In this document: one piece after another, positions 17,401-24,292 of the stretch
Layout of the letters: each line of letters opens with the position of its first letter
How positions within the stretch are numbered: position 1 is the stretch's first letter
Assembly: GCA_017437785.1 (NCBI GenBank)
Contig: JAFRXH010000054.1
Coordinates: forward strand, 1-41,337
Direction: 5' to 3'
Length of the DNA stretch: 41,337 nucleotides
Source of the DNA: Lachnospiraceae bacterium
GTDB taxonomy: Bacteria > Bacillota > Clostridia > Lachnospirales > Lachnospiraceae
Made by a program: the position numbers and the translations under genes
The notes under the pieces: model-generated
Databases searched by the model: none
Seen by the model: only the letters and a program-made list of their open reading frames with translations
Told to the model about the DNA's origin: nothing

Positions 17401-18818
17401 AGAACGTTACTTACACAGCAACCGTTAAGGATCCTGATGGTAAGGAATGGAGCGAGAAGTACACCGTTAACCTTGAGTCCGGCGAAGGCAAGGTAGGCGG
17501 CGGCGAAGGCATCGAGATCCGCGACCTTGAGGATAGCTATCCTCTTACCGGAAAGCAGATCAAGCCTGCGATCACCGTTTGGGATCTTACCCGCGACGTA
17601 CAGCTGGCTTACAAGGTTGACTACACTGTTAAGTATGGCAAGAACAATGCAGCAGGCGAAAAAGCTGGTTCCATTACTATCGTTGGTAAGGGTAACTACA
17701 CCGGCCAGACTGTAACCGCTAACTTCGACATCGTTGATCCTATGGAAGGTATGAGCGAAGATGAAGTAGCTGAGCTTGCAGCACTTAAGAAGGCAAAGAT
17801 CGCTAAGATCGATGCTGCAACCTTTACCGGTTCTGCAATCTATCCTGAGACCATCTCTATTAAGACTAAGAATGACGGCGAAGTTGTTATGAAGTCTAAT
17901 GGCGACGGTACTTACGAAGCAGCTGAGGGAAGCAAGAGTGTTGTTGTAGTAGTAACCAATAACATTAACAAGGGTACGGCTACTGTAGCAGTAACCGGAT
18001 CCGATGCTACAACCCTCAAGAAGACCTTTAAGATCAAAGCAGCTGATATCAACGCAGCAGTTATCGCTGATATCGACGCAACTACATTCGCAGTTAAGGG
18101 CGCTACTCCTGCACTGGATGTAACCTTCAAGGCATCTGACGATGCTGAAGAGATCGCACTGGTTCAGGGTATGGACTACACTGTATCTTACAAGAATAAC
18201 AAGGCTGTTGGCACCGCTACCGTAACCCTTAAGGGTAAAGGTAACTTTGCTAAGAAGGGCCTGAGCAAGACCTTCGAAGTAACTGCATTCGATCTGAGTG
18301 AAGTAGAAGAAGATGCTATCGCTGTAAATGCTTTTACCGGCATTAAGGCTGGCAAGGTTAAGGTAACCGTAGTCGATGGCAACGGTTCCGTGATCCCTGC
18401 TAAGAACTACACGGTAGAAGTATTCCAGGGCGAAAGCGAAACCGCTCTTGCAAAGGGAGCTAAGCTTGCAGCCGGTGATGCTACCATTAAGATCACCGCT
18501 AAGGGCAGCAACCTTACCGAGTCGGTTGAGAAGAGCATCGTTGTAGCTGACAAGATCAGCAAGGCTAAGGTAAAGGTTAACCTTACCAAGACCTACACCG
18601 GCGAAGCTATCACTCTTACCGATGAAGACTTCAACAACATAGCAGTAACGCTTAACAAGGCTCCGCTTGTATATGGTGAGGACTTCGTAGTAGCAAGCTA
18701 TGCTAACAACATCAAGAAGGGCAAGATGACCGTAACTATCGAAGGTATCGGCAAGTACTCAGGAACCAAGACCTTCAAGGTTAAGATCGTTCCTCAGGAA
18801 ATGAAGCCCGCTGAGTAA
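11460..18818 (+). CDS. Giant secreted multi-domain surface protein, 2452 aa
   Basis: A signal peptide is clear (MKNRKWQRVLSWLLTLTMLL, cleavage near the ALAVNA-like site about residue 32), followed by an acidic linker. The chain alternates putative Ig-like (He_PIG) units, recognised by LxxGLTLxxxGxLxGTPT (about residues 130-165, 365-400, 590-625, 835-875), with beta-rich units of the type VxNxGxxxVxV. An InlB-like B-repeat lies at about 1600-1675 (VTFKANGGKFADG). Paired-cysteine units follow (about 1705-1965), then four or so C-terminal repeats with YTVxYxNNxAxGxAxVTxxGxGNYxG (about 2026-2452). No LPXTG or NPQTN signal and no terminal membrane helix is visible, so anchoring is unclear. Lys, Asn and Thr codons are strongly biased, especially in the second half, consistent with high expression. 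AAAGGAG precedes the ATG. Likely an adhesin or cell-surface scaffold. Confidence 0.85.
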   Translation: MKNRKWQRVLSWLLTLTMLLGTFESNILAVNAMDDEAVEADAEIDEEDVATADEDVEEPEVVGGTYTDNSGVSIEGSLAAKDLGPENNQVGLTAYYGKEFNPIAKFTAKNAGDNVTWKLFERDSWKEATLSDGLQGTAEGAVYTISGTPTGKTGYTTYKLSAVSANGTASANVLVNIFVDPVDSDSIEKSAKDAKWDGVKMGYTVDASAASSSTNVVPKTITLTNGTGIDLTGLTVKLTGDAKDSFDLTGAGTDVSIAKNGTLDLTVAPKAGLSVKGLKAGEVKTFSADISISADYLVNYNTGSNAITIPVELKLAHNMDVTVTKAGEAFTGNKITVSAGNAMPTLVFTATGGNDSIAWQDNGIQDKLPKGVTANRNGAVLTISGTPTISSDAVNTYSFDLVAYDNAGETTNNNTISGNFTIDVVKADVSYKVNGEDKLNVVKTAAAGYYQEDVALTVTVTNNGESAVKVNANLDNSANFSFYPDKKAAKTIELAAGASADLKIYPETSVEDETVKITFTGDSIDPTEVTYRLICKANVLLITEPADGKLTDAIVGEKYSYTFKSEGTVPAADRKWSISDNAATISANDLKNIYGLTLSDNGVLSGTPKAVSADGIKILVAVSSNDVVSTNEVTLKIVSTNSALVVSANGVELKGKTASDNVVDLGTVNTKLTASSISNNTAKIWIKNTSEVDLGNVDFSIVKTEKLGKDGKYVDSTLNIFDPADKAGVVNSEFTVSPNVAVIGADAFGADNAGTYRALCKVNTNANIVAKEFYVTLTIKNAIEITGANKALVFDFNKEVKGVSFNAVSKNSTTPLKDVTWSWTASGNSSLPEGLTLDEKGNLTGTPTKAGSYDVSVNAVDNNNQETDTKSFTITVNGTSAIELTKGNGDAITAVTFDGIINGDEIKADELEVAVKITSGDSLSDVKVSVEDLPGYAGSAQHFKLSTDTIAKINKGGFEKFTVVPVGNTESGTFKAKVVVSSNAIEAKSFEVSFTVADKLTINDVPADKLVAEVGQNFSLTVSAASISYNKVAKEGEVNWTISEVSANGAYERIFKSANGSAIEVNNYLFAKAGTYYYVVSANIAKDDTLKVPVNKAELKLTVEVGKSASVNVIGVTANASGYSTGKATPENPSASNNVTAYTFASRAEGYTDTNKETATFTVKNDSWSILVVSGNASSTDFVVTGGDAAPMVGTEDISVSPKKGLAAGTYTADLVVNGPEVADKVVTLSFTVEEAKDSIEVSSNNVVVAESGLTLKETMKGKSAVDTTVVFKNTGNVDINVVSINEVLDADGTDIDINDNSKFKLTINKASATGLMIPDATKSFTIRPTKTDVAGEYTAYVKITYTVGTSIKTPVVFKVNYTIYKDSVSVNVTPSANTVSINGTASVSENYSTAYSVGFSVANGEAGVAGDTTETLYNLRVALTGADADKFELTAAKVSENSAEYGADKIAKGASYSFNIAAKSGLSYGVYKATLKVSASNMTPITKEIVFTVTGKAGSYTKDINSKGVSDNVAVNANRIRNTLQALVDNSVAGVTANGAVYTVQKDITVDFTVADSVEIKLDPKHSISTDSVSVNRNGKTATTTVGDGSYYDTIYFNIYNIVTFKANGGKFADGSDIVSVNVVNGSKVAELPSVSKNNASLKGWMDEKLNEFTTATTVSQDIVLTASWSAHTYPASASGNKAGQIEWTWNGTASDNFAGTFVTIYCTDTDCPDKAASAIKLDATITVSGKDASCTKGEAKVYTATAAKDGNVYTDTQTVAGEEGLGHKWVVDASNPVWAEDYSSVSINKTCEAAYHTSEDGDKTVAIVTKNISFNGAEATCTTSGNGVYTATFTSEDDPAISENIVVSVNAAEVPALGHDYKVKAEWTDNGFENTPSVNAVLVCSRCEEVVSENLTVSVELVSENEAKKDYKAVVTYEDKTYESEIYSVMNHTEHSWSVSFNWTGTTSENAVVEAIATCANGGETVVLSPDVEKKVTSKNVTYTATVKDPDGKEWSEKYTVNLESGEGKVGGGEGIEIRDLEDSYPLTGKQIKPAITVWDLTRDVQLAYKVDYTVKYGKNNAAGEKAGSITIVGKGNYTGQTVTANFDIVDPMEGMSEDEVAELAALKKAKIAKIDAATFTGSAIYPETISIKTKNDGEVVMKSNGDGTYEAAEGSKSVVVVVTNNINKGTATVAVTGSDATTLKKTFKIKAADINAAVIADIDATTFAVKGATPALDVTFKASDDAEEIALVQGMDYTVSYKNNKAVGTATVTLKGKGNFAKKGLSKTFEVTAFDLSEVEEDAIAVNAFTGIKAGKVKVTVVDGNGSVIPAKNYTVEVFQGESETALAKGAKLAAGDATIKITAKGSNLTESVEKSIVVADKISKAKVKVNLTKTYTGEAITLTDEDFNNIAVTLNKAPLVYGEDFVVASYANNIKKGKMTVTIEGIGKYSGTKTFKVKIVPQEMKPAE

Positions 18819-18866
18819 TTAAAGCCCATAAAGCTTTAGTTGCGAAAGCAAAAGAGTAACACAAGG

Positions 18867-18894
18867 CCCGCCCCCGCAAGGGGGCGGGTTTTTT
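18867..18894 (+). terminator. Intrinsic terminator of the giant surface protein gene
   Basis: CCCGCCCCC (18867-18875) pairs with GGGGGCGGG (18880-18888) over a GCAA tetraloop and is followed by six T. This is a textbook rho-independent terminator. Confidence 0.9.
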
Positions 18895-18911
18895 AGTGCG
18901 CAAATATGCAT

Positions 18912-18940
18912 AAAAAAAGCCCCACCCGATACGGGTGGGG
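18912..18940 (-). terminator. Intrinsic terminator of the convergent minus-strand gene
   Basis: CCCCACCCG (18920-18928) pairs with CGGGTGGGG (18932-18940). Read on the minus strand the hairpin is followed by a run of T (the A-run at 18912-18918), which ends the transcript of the gene at 18958-19599. Confidence 0.85.
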
Positions 18941-18957
18941 TTTGTAAATATCGGTTT

Positions 18958-19599
18958 TTAGTTACCTTCCTGGTTAGCGTAGTCGTCAAACATCTTCTGG
19001 ACGGCTGCGTAAGTATCCTGGCTTATCTGCGGAAGTTCGTCGCCCCAGGCATTGGTGGCCTGCTTGAAACCTTTTTCAAAGGCCTTTCGCATATCCTCCA
19101 TCTTGGAAGGATCGCCGCCGCTTAGAGCTTTTGCAAAGTCGAAGATGCGCTCGCTGGTCTGCTTAACGCCCCAGTAGCCGTCTTCGGCAATATCTGCCTG
19201 GGCCTGAGCCTTAGTTGCCGCATCTACTTCCAGTCCCTCAAATACTTTCTTTAAATTGGTGCCGGTAGCGATGTTAAAGGTCGTGCCCTGCTTTGATAAC
19301 AGCTGGTTAACAATGTTCTGAAGCTGCGCCGTGCGCTGCTCCGCATCCGCTTTGAGCTTGCTGATCAGCTCGGGGTCCTGCTTGTAGGTCTTGGTATCGG
19401 ATGCTGCTTTCTTTTCTGCCGCCGCATCAGTGCTGCGTTCGAATATAACGCCTTCACTGGCTGCCGTGGACTTAGCGTTTACTTCTGCCGTCGAGGTCTT
19501 TAAGCTTTCGGACCCGGTCTTCTTACCTGCTGTATAGGTGTAAGCCTCGGCAGAACTGCTTACTGTTGCTACATTTGCCGTAATTCCATTTACGCTCAT
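18958..19599 (-). CDS. Conserved hypothetical protein, 213 aa
   Basis: The first 65 or so residues are rich in Ser, Thr and Ala and of low complexity (SVNGITANVATVSSSAEAYT). The rest is helical, with a coiled region (ISKLKADAEQRTAQLQNIVNQLL, about residues 79-101) and a compact C-terminal domain containing ADIAEDGYWGVKQTSERIFD and ALSGGDPSKMEDMRKAFEKG. I recall this C-terminal domain as a recurrent family in motile Clostridia, sometimes labelled after a hydrogenase component, without known function. No signal peptide or membrane segment is present. AAAGGAG stands upstream of the ATG, and a strong promoter (TTTACA, 17 bases, TATAAT) and a terminator make it monocistronic. Confidence 0.75.
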   Translation of the reverse strand: MSVNGITANVATVSSSAEAYTYTAGKKTGSESLKTSTAEVNAKSTAASEGVIFERSTDAAAEKKAASDTKTYKQDPELISKLKADAEQRTAQLQNIVNQLLSKQGTTFNIATGTNLKKVFEGLEVDAATKAQAQADIAEDGYWGVKQTSERIFDFAKALSGGDPSKMEDMRKAFEKGFKQATNAWGDELPQISQDTYAAVQKMFDDYANQEGN

Positions 19600-19650
19600 G
19601 TTTCACCACTCCTTTCTGAGGTTTTATGTAGCGTTTATAGATACAGAGTA

Positions 19651-19679
19651 ATTATATCATATACTGCAATCCGTGTAAA
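19651..19679 (-). promoter_or_regulatory. Strong sigma-A promoter of the minus-strand hypothetical gene
   Basis: On the minus strand TTTACA (19679-19674) and a perfect TATAAT (19656-19651) are separated by 17 bases. The transcript leader is about 45 bases and contains AAAGGAG. Confidence 0.75.
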
Positions 19680-20316
19680 GGGTGAAGTGTACACACAATT
19701 AACAGAAGTGAAATGTACAGAAGGCCGCAGCAGCCTTCCCGGGCACTGATCGGGGGATCAGTAAACAAAAGCCGGTGAACTCTGAGAAGGCAAATTTACC
19801 TGTTTTTGCATTTAAACCGGAGGATCCTCGATCTGTCCGTAAGATGAGCACCATTTCCTTTCATAAGGGAAGGTCCGTGAAATATCCCTGCGGTGTGTAT
19901 CTTAAAGACGGTGCCGGTAATGCCGCTGCGGTCATAAGAAACATAAGACATTCGGAATACGAAAAAAATAAATGTGTGTTGTGTATCTGTGTTATACGCT
20001 TAAAGTTTTTAACAATCAGGGGAACTGCTTAAGGTATCCGGAAAAGACCGGAAATAATTATTATTGTAAGACAACGTCACAGAATCGTGACTAAAGCAGT
20101 TTCGCAATTGAATGGGCCAAAAGCCTTGAAAGAATTAAATGCAGAAATGGTGTACTATATACTGACCTCCTTTCGTGTTTTATTTCCCTGCAATGTCTTA
20201 TGCGCCGCATTATAAGACAGAGCTGAATCAAAATCAAGCCCATAAAAAATAAAATTTGTTTTTTATACTCTATGTCAACCTGAGTCGCCCCCCTTCCGGG
20301 GCGGATTTTATAAAAC
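19680..20316. other. Intergenic region without a convincing gene
   Basis: Over 600 bases separate two divergent promoters. A + strand frame from a GTG at 19775 to 20032 could encode 85 residues (it includes KYPCGVYLKDGAGNAAAV), but it lacks a ribosome binding site and its C-terminal part looks random, so it is at best a remnant. Near-direct repeats AAGTGTACA and AAATGTACA occur at about 19686 and 19710. On the minus strand a promoter with an inverted repeat (20194-20237) and a perfect AAAGGAGG (about 20166-20173) lead into sequence with no suitable start codon. Confidence 0.5.
20194..20237 (-). promoter_or_regulatory. Orphan minus-strand promoter with inverted repeat
   Basis: On the minus strand TTGATT (20237-20232), 17 bases and a perfect TATAAT (20214-20209) form a good promoter. 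TGTCTTAT (20194-20201) and ATAAGACA (20212-20219) form an 8-base inverted repeat that overlaps the -10 box, as an operator would. Downstream on this strand there is a ribosome binding site but no open frame, so the product may be a small RNA or a decayed gene. Confidence 0.45.
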
Positions 20317-20346
20317 TTGCAAATCAAGTGCCATAAGTGGTATAAT
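20317..20346 (+). promoter_or_regulatory. gdpP promoter, probably giving a leaderless mRNA
   Basis: TTGCAA (20317-20322) and a perfect TATAAT (20341-20346) are separated by 18 bases. Only eight bases lie between the -10 box and the gdpP ATG at 20355, so transcription should start at or next to the start codon. No Shine-Dalgarno sequence is present. Confidence 0.65.
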
Positions 20347-20354
20347 ACATCGGT

Positions 20355-22400
20355 ATGTCTGGAAAGATAAAGATAAACGGAAAAATCAGGGCTTATGTTC
20401 AGGCACCGGTAATATTGGGTGTGATACTGCTGCTTGTGAATATTTCGGTCTACTTTGTAGATGTGCGCGCAGGCATCATACTCAGTATATTTGCTGCTGT
20501 CTATGTGATAACTATGGTCTGCATGATCATATTTGCACGCCCTGCCCTGAATGCCGAACTCATAAGCTTTGCAACGGAGTACGGGCAGATCCAGAAACAG
20601 CTCTTAAAGGAGCTGGAGCTGCCGCATGCTCTTTTGGACGAAAGTGGCCGTGTCATATGGATGAACCGCGCGTTCGAGAAGCTGGATAATAAGGAGCGCT
20701 TTAACAAAAAGAATATCCACTCCTTCATGCCGGAAATGAAGCGCGAGCAGTTCCCTGAAGGAGACGCCGTAAAGGACATCGACGTAGTCTTTAACGATAA
20801 GGAATACCAGGCCAGGGTCAAGCGCATCTGCTTAAAAGACATGGCTGCCATTACGGAAACAAAGGAAGGCGAGGATTATGACGGCTTCCTCTTTGCCGTT
20901 TATCTATTTGACCGCACGGCACTCAACCTGGCGTTGAAAGAACTGGACAACCAGAGCGTAACTGTTGGTTACATTTACATTGATAATTACGAAGAGGCGC
21001 TGGCCAGCGTAGAGGATGTGGGAAGGAGCCTTTTAGGTGCGTTCATCGACAGGCAGGTGAACCAGTACATCAGCGATCTGGACGGTATAGTGCGCAAGAT
21101 GGAGAAGGATAAGTACTTTGTGATCCTCAGAAAGAGCGCACTCACCCAGGCACAGGAAGGAAAGTTCAAGCTCCTGGAGGATGTAAAGGGCATCAACATA
21201 GGCAACGAGATCTCTGTCACCTTATCGATAGGTATGGGTATAGGCGGGCTTTCGTATGCGCAGAACTGCGAGTTTGCCCGTAATGCCATCGACCTGGCGC
21301 TGGGCCGCGGCGGCGATCAGGCCGTAGTAAAGAACAAGGACAACTTAAGCTACTACGGAGGCAAGAGCCAGACCAAGGAGACGACCACCCGCGTAAGGGC
21401 CAGGGTAAAGGCGCAGGCAATGGAGGAGATAATCTCCACCAGGGAGCGCGTATTCGTAATGGGCCACCGTAACGGCGACATGGACAGCTTTGGCGCGATG
21501 GTGGGCGTAAGGGCGGCAGCCTTAAGCCTGCAGAAGACCTGCTACATGGTACTGGATGAGATAACCCCTTCGCTGCAGCCGTTAGTGGATCTGTATAAAG
21601 GATATTCGGATTACGAAGAGGGCGCGATAGTATCGCCCCAGCAGGCAATGGAATTATCCGATGCCAACTGTGTTGTGGTAGTTGTGGATGTTAACCGTCC
21701 CAGCATCACGGAATGCCCGGAACTGCTTAAGAAATGTAAGGCCATCGTGGTGCTCGACCACCACCGCCAGGGTCAGGAGATCATCGACAATGCCACGCTT
21801 TCCTACGTGGAGCCCAATGCCTCCTCCGCCTGCGAGATGGTATCGGAGATACTGCAGTACATCAATAACGGCGTTAAGTTCAAGGGCGTGGTGGCGGACT
21901 GCATGTACGCCGGAATAGTAATGGATACCCAGAGCTTCACCACAAAGACCGGTGTGCGTACCTTTGAGGCGGCGGCGTTCCTGCGGCGTAACGGCGCGGA
22001 TGTCACCAGGGTGCGCAAGATGTTCCGCGAAGATGCGGCAGACTACATGGCGAAGGCAGAGGCCATCAGGAATGCGGAGGTTTACCGCAAGGAATACGTT
22101 ATCAGCTACTGCCAGTCGGAAGGCTTAAAGAGCCCTACCGTGGTAGCGGCGCAGGCAGCCAATGACCTGCTTAACATTAACGGCGTGAAAGCAAGCTTCG
22201 TAGTAACGGAATACCAGGGCCAGATATTTATCTCCGCCCGTTCCATCGACGAGGTGAACGTGCAGATAATCATGGAGAGATTAGGCGGCGGCGGACATAT
22301 GAACAGCTCCGGCGCGCAGCTTAAGAACACCACGGTGGATGCAGCGATAATAGTAGTTAAGAGCACACTTGATTCTATGATACAGGAAGGAGATCTGTAA
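20355..22400 (+). CDS. gdpP: Cyclic-di-AMP phosphodiesterase, GdpP/DHH family
   Basis: GdpP hydrolyses the second messenger c-di-AMP to pApA and controls osmotic and cell-wall homeostasis. The 681-residue protein has the full family architecture: two N-terminal transmembrane helices (about residues 14-30 and 34-55), a PAS-like domain (about 80-150), a degenerate GGDEF domain (about 170-310), and a catalytic DHH-DHHA1 module. The DHH part shows [14 protein letters not shown] (about 366-379), [10 protein letters not shown] and VLDHHRQG (about 466-473); the DHHA1 part shows [12 protein letters not shown] (about 641-652). The N-terminus matches other clostridial GdpP proteins, supporting the ATG at 20355. 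Its stop overlaps the rplI start by one base (TAATG), so it is coupled to rplI and dnaB. Confidence 0.95.
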   Translation: MSGKIKINGKIRAYVQAPVILGVILLLVNISVYFVDVRAGIILSIFAAVYVITMVCMIIFARPALNAELISFATEYGQIQKQLLKELELPHALLDESGRVIWMNRAFEKLDNKERFNKKNIHSFMPEMKREQFPEGDAVKDIDVVFNDKEYQARVKRICLKDMAAITETKEGEDYDGFLFAVYLFDRTALNLALKELDNQSVTVGYIYIDNYEEALASVEDVGRSLLGAFIDRQVNQYISDLDGIVRKMEKDKYFVILRKSALTQAQEGKFKLLEDVKGINIGNEISVTLSIGMGIGGLSYAQNCEFARNAIDLALGRGGDQAVVKNKDNLSYYGGKSQTKETTTRVRARVKAQAMEEIISTRERVFVMGHRNGDMDSFGAMVGVRAAALSLQKTCYMVLDEITPSLQPLVDLYKGYSDYEEGAIVSPQQAMELSDANCVVVVVDVNRPSITECPELLKKCKAIVVLDHHRQGQEIIDNATLSYVEPNASSACEMVSEILQYINNGVKFKGVVADCMYAGIVMDTQSFTTKTGVRTFEAAAFLRRNGADVTRVRKMFREDAADYMAKAEAIRNAEVYRKEYVISYCQSEGLKSPTVVAAQAANDLLNINGVKASFVVTEYQGQIFISARSIDEVNVQIIMERLGGGGHMNSSGAQLKNTTVDAAIIVVKSTLDSMIQEGDL

Positions 22401-22849
22401 TGAAGGTAATATTGACCGAAGATGTAAAGTCACTCGGAAAAAAGGGCGATATAGTAGAGGTAAGCGACGGCTACGCCCGCAATTTTATATTGAGCAAAAA
22501 GAAGGGCATTGAGGCAACTGCCGCAAACCTTAACAACTTAAAGCTTAAGAAGGCGAATGACGAGCGTATCGCCAAGGAGCAGCTGGATGAGGCAAAGGCA
22601 TTTGCAGCCGATCTGGCAACAAAGCAGGTGAAGCTCTCCATCCGTCTGGGTGAGGGTGGAAAGACCTTCGGCTCCATCACCTCAAAGGAAATAGCTGCTG
22701 CAGCCGATGAGCAGCTGGGACTAACCATCGACAAGAAGAAGATCGTGCTTAAGGATCCCATCAAGACCGCAGGGGTTCAGACGGTGCAGATAAAGCTCCA
22801 TCCCCAGGTCACAGGCGAGCTCAAGGTGATAGTAGAGGAGGAGAAATAA
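22400..22849 (+). CDS. rplI: Large-subunit ribosomal protein L9
   Basis: The 149-residue protein is a standard-length bL9. The N-terminal domain ([21 protein letters not shown], then [16 protein letters not shown]) binds 23S rRNA, a long connecting helix follows (about residues 45-75), and the C-terminal domain contains [19 protein letters not shown] ribosome binding site is inside the end of gdpP. The start codon overlaps the gdpP stop by one base, and dnaB follows after one base, the conserved gdpP-rplI-dnaB order of Firmicutes. Confidence 0.97.
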   Translation: MKVILTEDVKSLGKKGDIVEVSDGYARNFILSKKKGIEATAANLNNLKLKKANDERIAKEQLDEAKAFAADLATKQVKLSIRLGEGGKTFGSITSKEIAAAADEQLGLTIDKKKIVLKDPIKTAGVQTVQIKLHPQVTGELKVIVEEEK

Positions 22850-22850
22850 G

Positions 22851-24194
22851 ATGGCGGAAGGTGCTGCTGCTCCTGCCCGCCGTGTCAAACCCAATAACAA
22901 AAAGGCCGAAGAAGCCGTTATCGGCGGCCTTTATATCGATAACAAGGAGATAGGTGCCGTAAGGGACCTGCTCCCGGACGGGAGTTATTTTTATAACGAG
23001 CTGTATGGCCATATCTATGACGCCATACTGGAGCTGGGCAAGAAAGGCTCCGCGATAGACGTGCTCACCTTAAGGGAGATGCTTAACGAAAAAGGCATAC
23101 CCGAGGAAGTAGTGAGCGAGCAGTTCATAATGGATATCATCGACAGCGTGCCCACATCTGCGAATGTGAAGCACTACGCCAAGATAGTTTCCGACAAGGC
23201 GCTGATGCGTGACCTGCTTAAGGTTACCGAAGAGATAAGCGAGGACTGCTACAAAGACAGTGATGATGTGAACGATCTGCTGGAAAAGACGGAAAAGAGC
23301 GTCTTTAAGGTGGTTCAGCGCCGCAGCGTGGGACGTATCACACCTACGGCGGATATAGTTATGAAGTCCCTTGAATCCATCGACAAGGCGGCCAGGGCCA
23401 CAGGCAGTATAACGGGCCTGCCCACCGGCTTTACGGATCTGGATCATAAGACAGCGGGACTGCAGGCAGGTAACCTGGTACTGGTGGCTGCCCGCCCGGC
23501 TATGGGAAAAACCTCCCTGGTGCTGAGCATCCTGCAGAACATAGTGGTAAAGCAGCAGAAGGCGGCTCTTATGTTCTCTCTGGAAATGAGCGAGAACGAG
23601 CTCATGAACCGTCTGCTTTCCATGGATTCCGGTGTGGATTCGCAGAAGTTCAAGACAGGACAGCTTTCCGATGCGGACTGGGAGCTGCTTACCGAAAGCG
23701 GCGGCAACCTTGCCAATTCAAGGCTGTTTTTGAACGATTCCGCTACCACCTTAAGCGAGATAAGCTCTATCTCCAGAAAGATAAAGGCGGAGAATAATCT
23801 GGAGCTGATCGTTATCGACTACCTGCAGCTGATGAATTCGACCAGCAAGCGTAACGACGGCCGCCAGCAGGAGATATCCGAGATATCCCGAGGCCTTAAG
23901 CTTTTAGCGAAGGAGCTGGGCATCCCCATCATCGCCCTTTCGCAGCTTAGCCGTGGTGTGGAGAGCCGTACCGATCACAGGCCGGTATTGTCCGACTTGC
24001 GTGAATCCGGCGCCATAGAGCAGGATGCGGATATAGTAATGTTTATATACAGGGATGAGGTATACAACAGCGACAGTGAAGATAAGGGCATCGCAGAGAT
24101 AATCATAGCCAAGCACCGAAGCGGCCCCATCGGAACCGTCAAGCTGGTATGGATACCCGAGTTCACCCAGTTCAAGAATATGGAATACCGCTAA
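22851..24194 (+). CDS. dnaB: Replicative DNA helicase DnaB
   Basis: This 447-residue protein is the hexameric helicase that unwinds DNA at the replication fork (called DnaC in Bacillus). The N-terminal domain spans about residues 17-120 (AEEAVIGGLYID), followed by a linker and a RecA-type ATPase domain. Walker A is ARPAMGKTSL (about 212-221), Walker B is LIVIDYLQLM (about 319-328), and the arginine-finger region KHRSGPIGTVKL lies near the C-terminus (about 422-433). The length and motifs are normal, with no intein. AGGAGGAG precedes the ATG. It is the last gene of the gdpP operon; an interspersed repeat with two hairpins follows 15 bases after the stop and may end transcription. Confidence 0.97.
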   Translation: MAEGAAAPARRVKPNNKKAEEAVIGGLYIDNKEIGAVRDLLPDGSYFYNELYGHIYDAILELGKKGSAIDVLTLREMLNEKGIPEEVVSEQFIMDIIDSVPTSANVKHYAKIVSDKALMRDLLKVTEEISEDCYKDSDDVNDLLEKTEKSVFKVVQRRSVGRITPTADIVMKSLESIDKAARATGSITGLPTGFTDLDHKTAGLQAGNLVLVAARPAMGKTSLVLSILQNIVVKQQKAALMFSLEMSENELMNRLLSMDSGVDSQKFKTGQLSDADWELLTESGGNLANSRLFLNDSATTLSEISSISRKIKAENNLELIVIDYLQLMNSTSKRNDGRQQEISEISRGLKLLAKELGIPIIALSQLSRGVESRTDHRPVLSDLRESGAIEQDADIVMFIYRDEVYNSDSEDKGIAEIIIAKHRSGPIGTVKLVWIPEFTQFKNMEYR

Positions 24195-24209
24195 TGCCTT
24201 CCCTAAAAG

Positions 24210-24257
24210 CCTTCCCCTTGAGGGGAAGGTGTCAGCCGAAGGCTGACGGATGAGGTG
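24210..24257 (+). repeat. Interspersed double-hairpin repeat, copy 1
   Basis: The element has a first hairpin, CCTTCCCC-TTGA-GGGGAAGG, a second, GTCAGCC-GAA-GGCTGAC, and ends in GGATGAGGTG. A second copy lies at 37528-37602. It is a type of dispersed intergenic repeat common in gut Firmicutes genomes, to my knowledge. It separates the dnaB operon from the surface operon. Confidence 0.75.
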
Positions 24258-24292
24258 TAATACAATAAACTAAATTAATCAATATCAATAAC

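Noticed and set aside
11860-18590. Many minus-strand open frames opposite the giant surface protein
   Set aside because: They follow from the strong codon bias and repeat content of the + strand gene; none has a ribosome binding site or a recognisable family.
11460-18818. CRISPR array or tandem DNA repeats within the giant gene
   Set aside because: The repeats are protein-level domain repeats with diverged DNA; no regularly spaced identical direct repeats were seen here or elsewhere in the window.
19775-20032. 85-codon + strand frame beginning with GTG
   Set aside because: No ribosome binding site or promoter, and the second half is unlike a protein. Kept only as a note in the intergenic entry.
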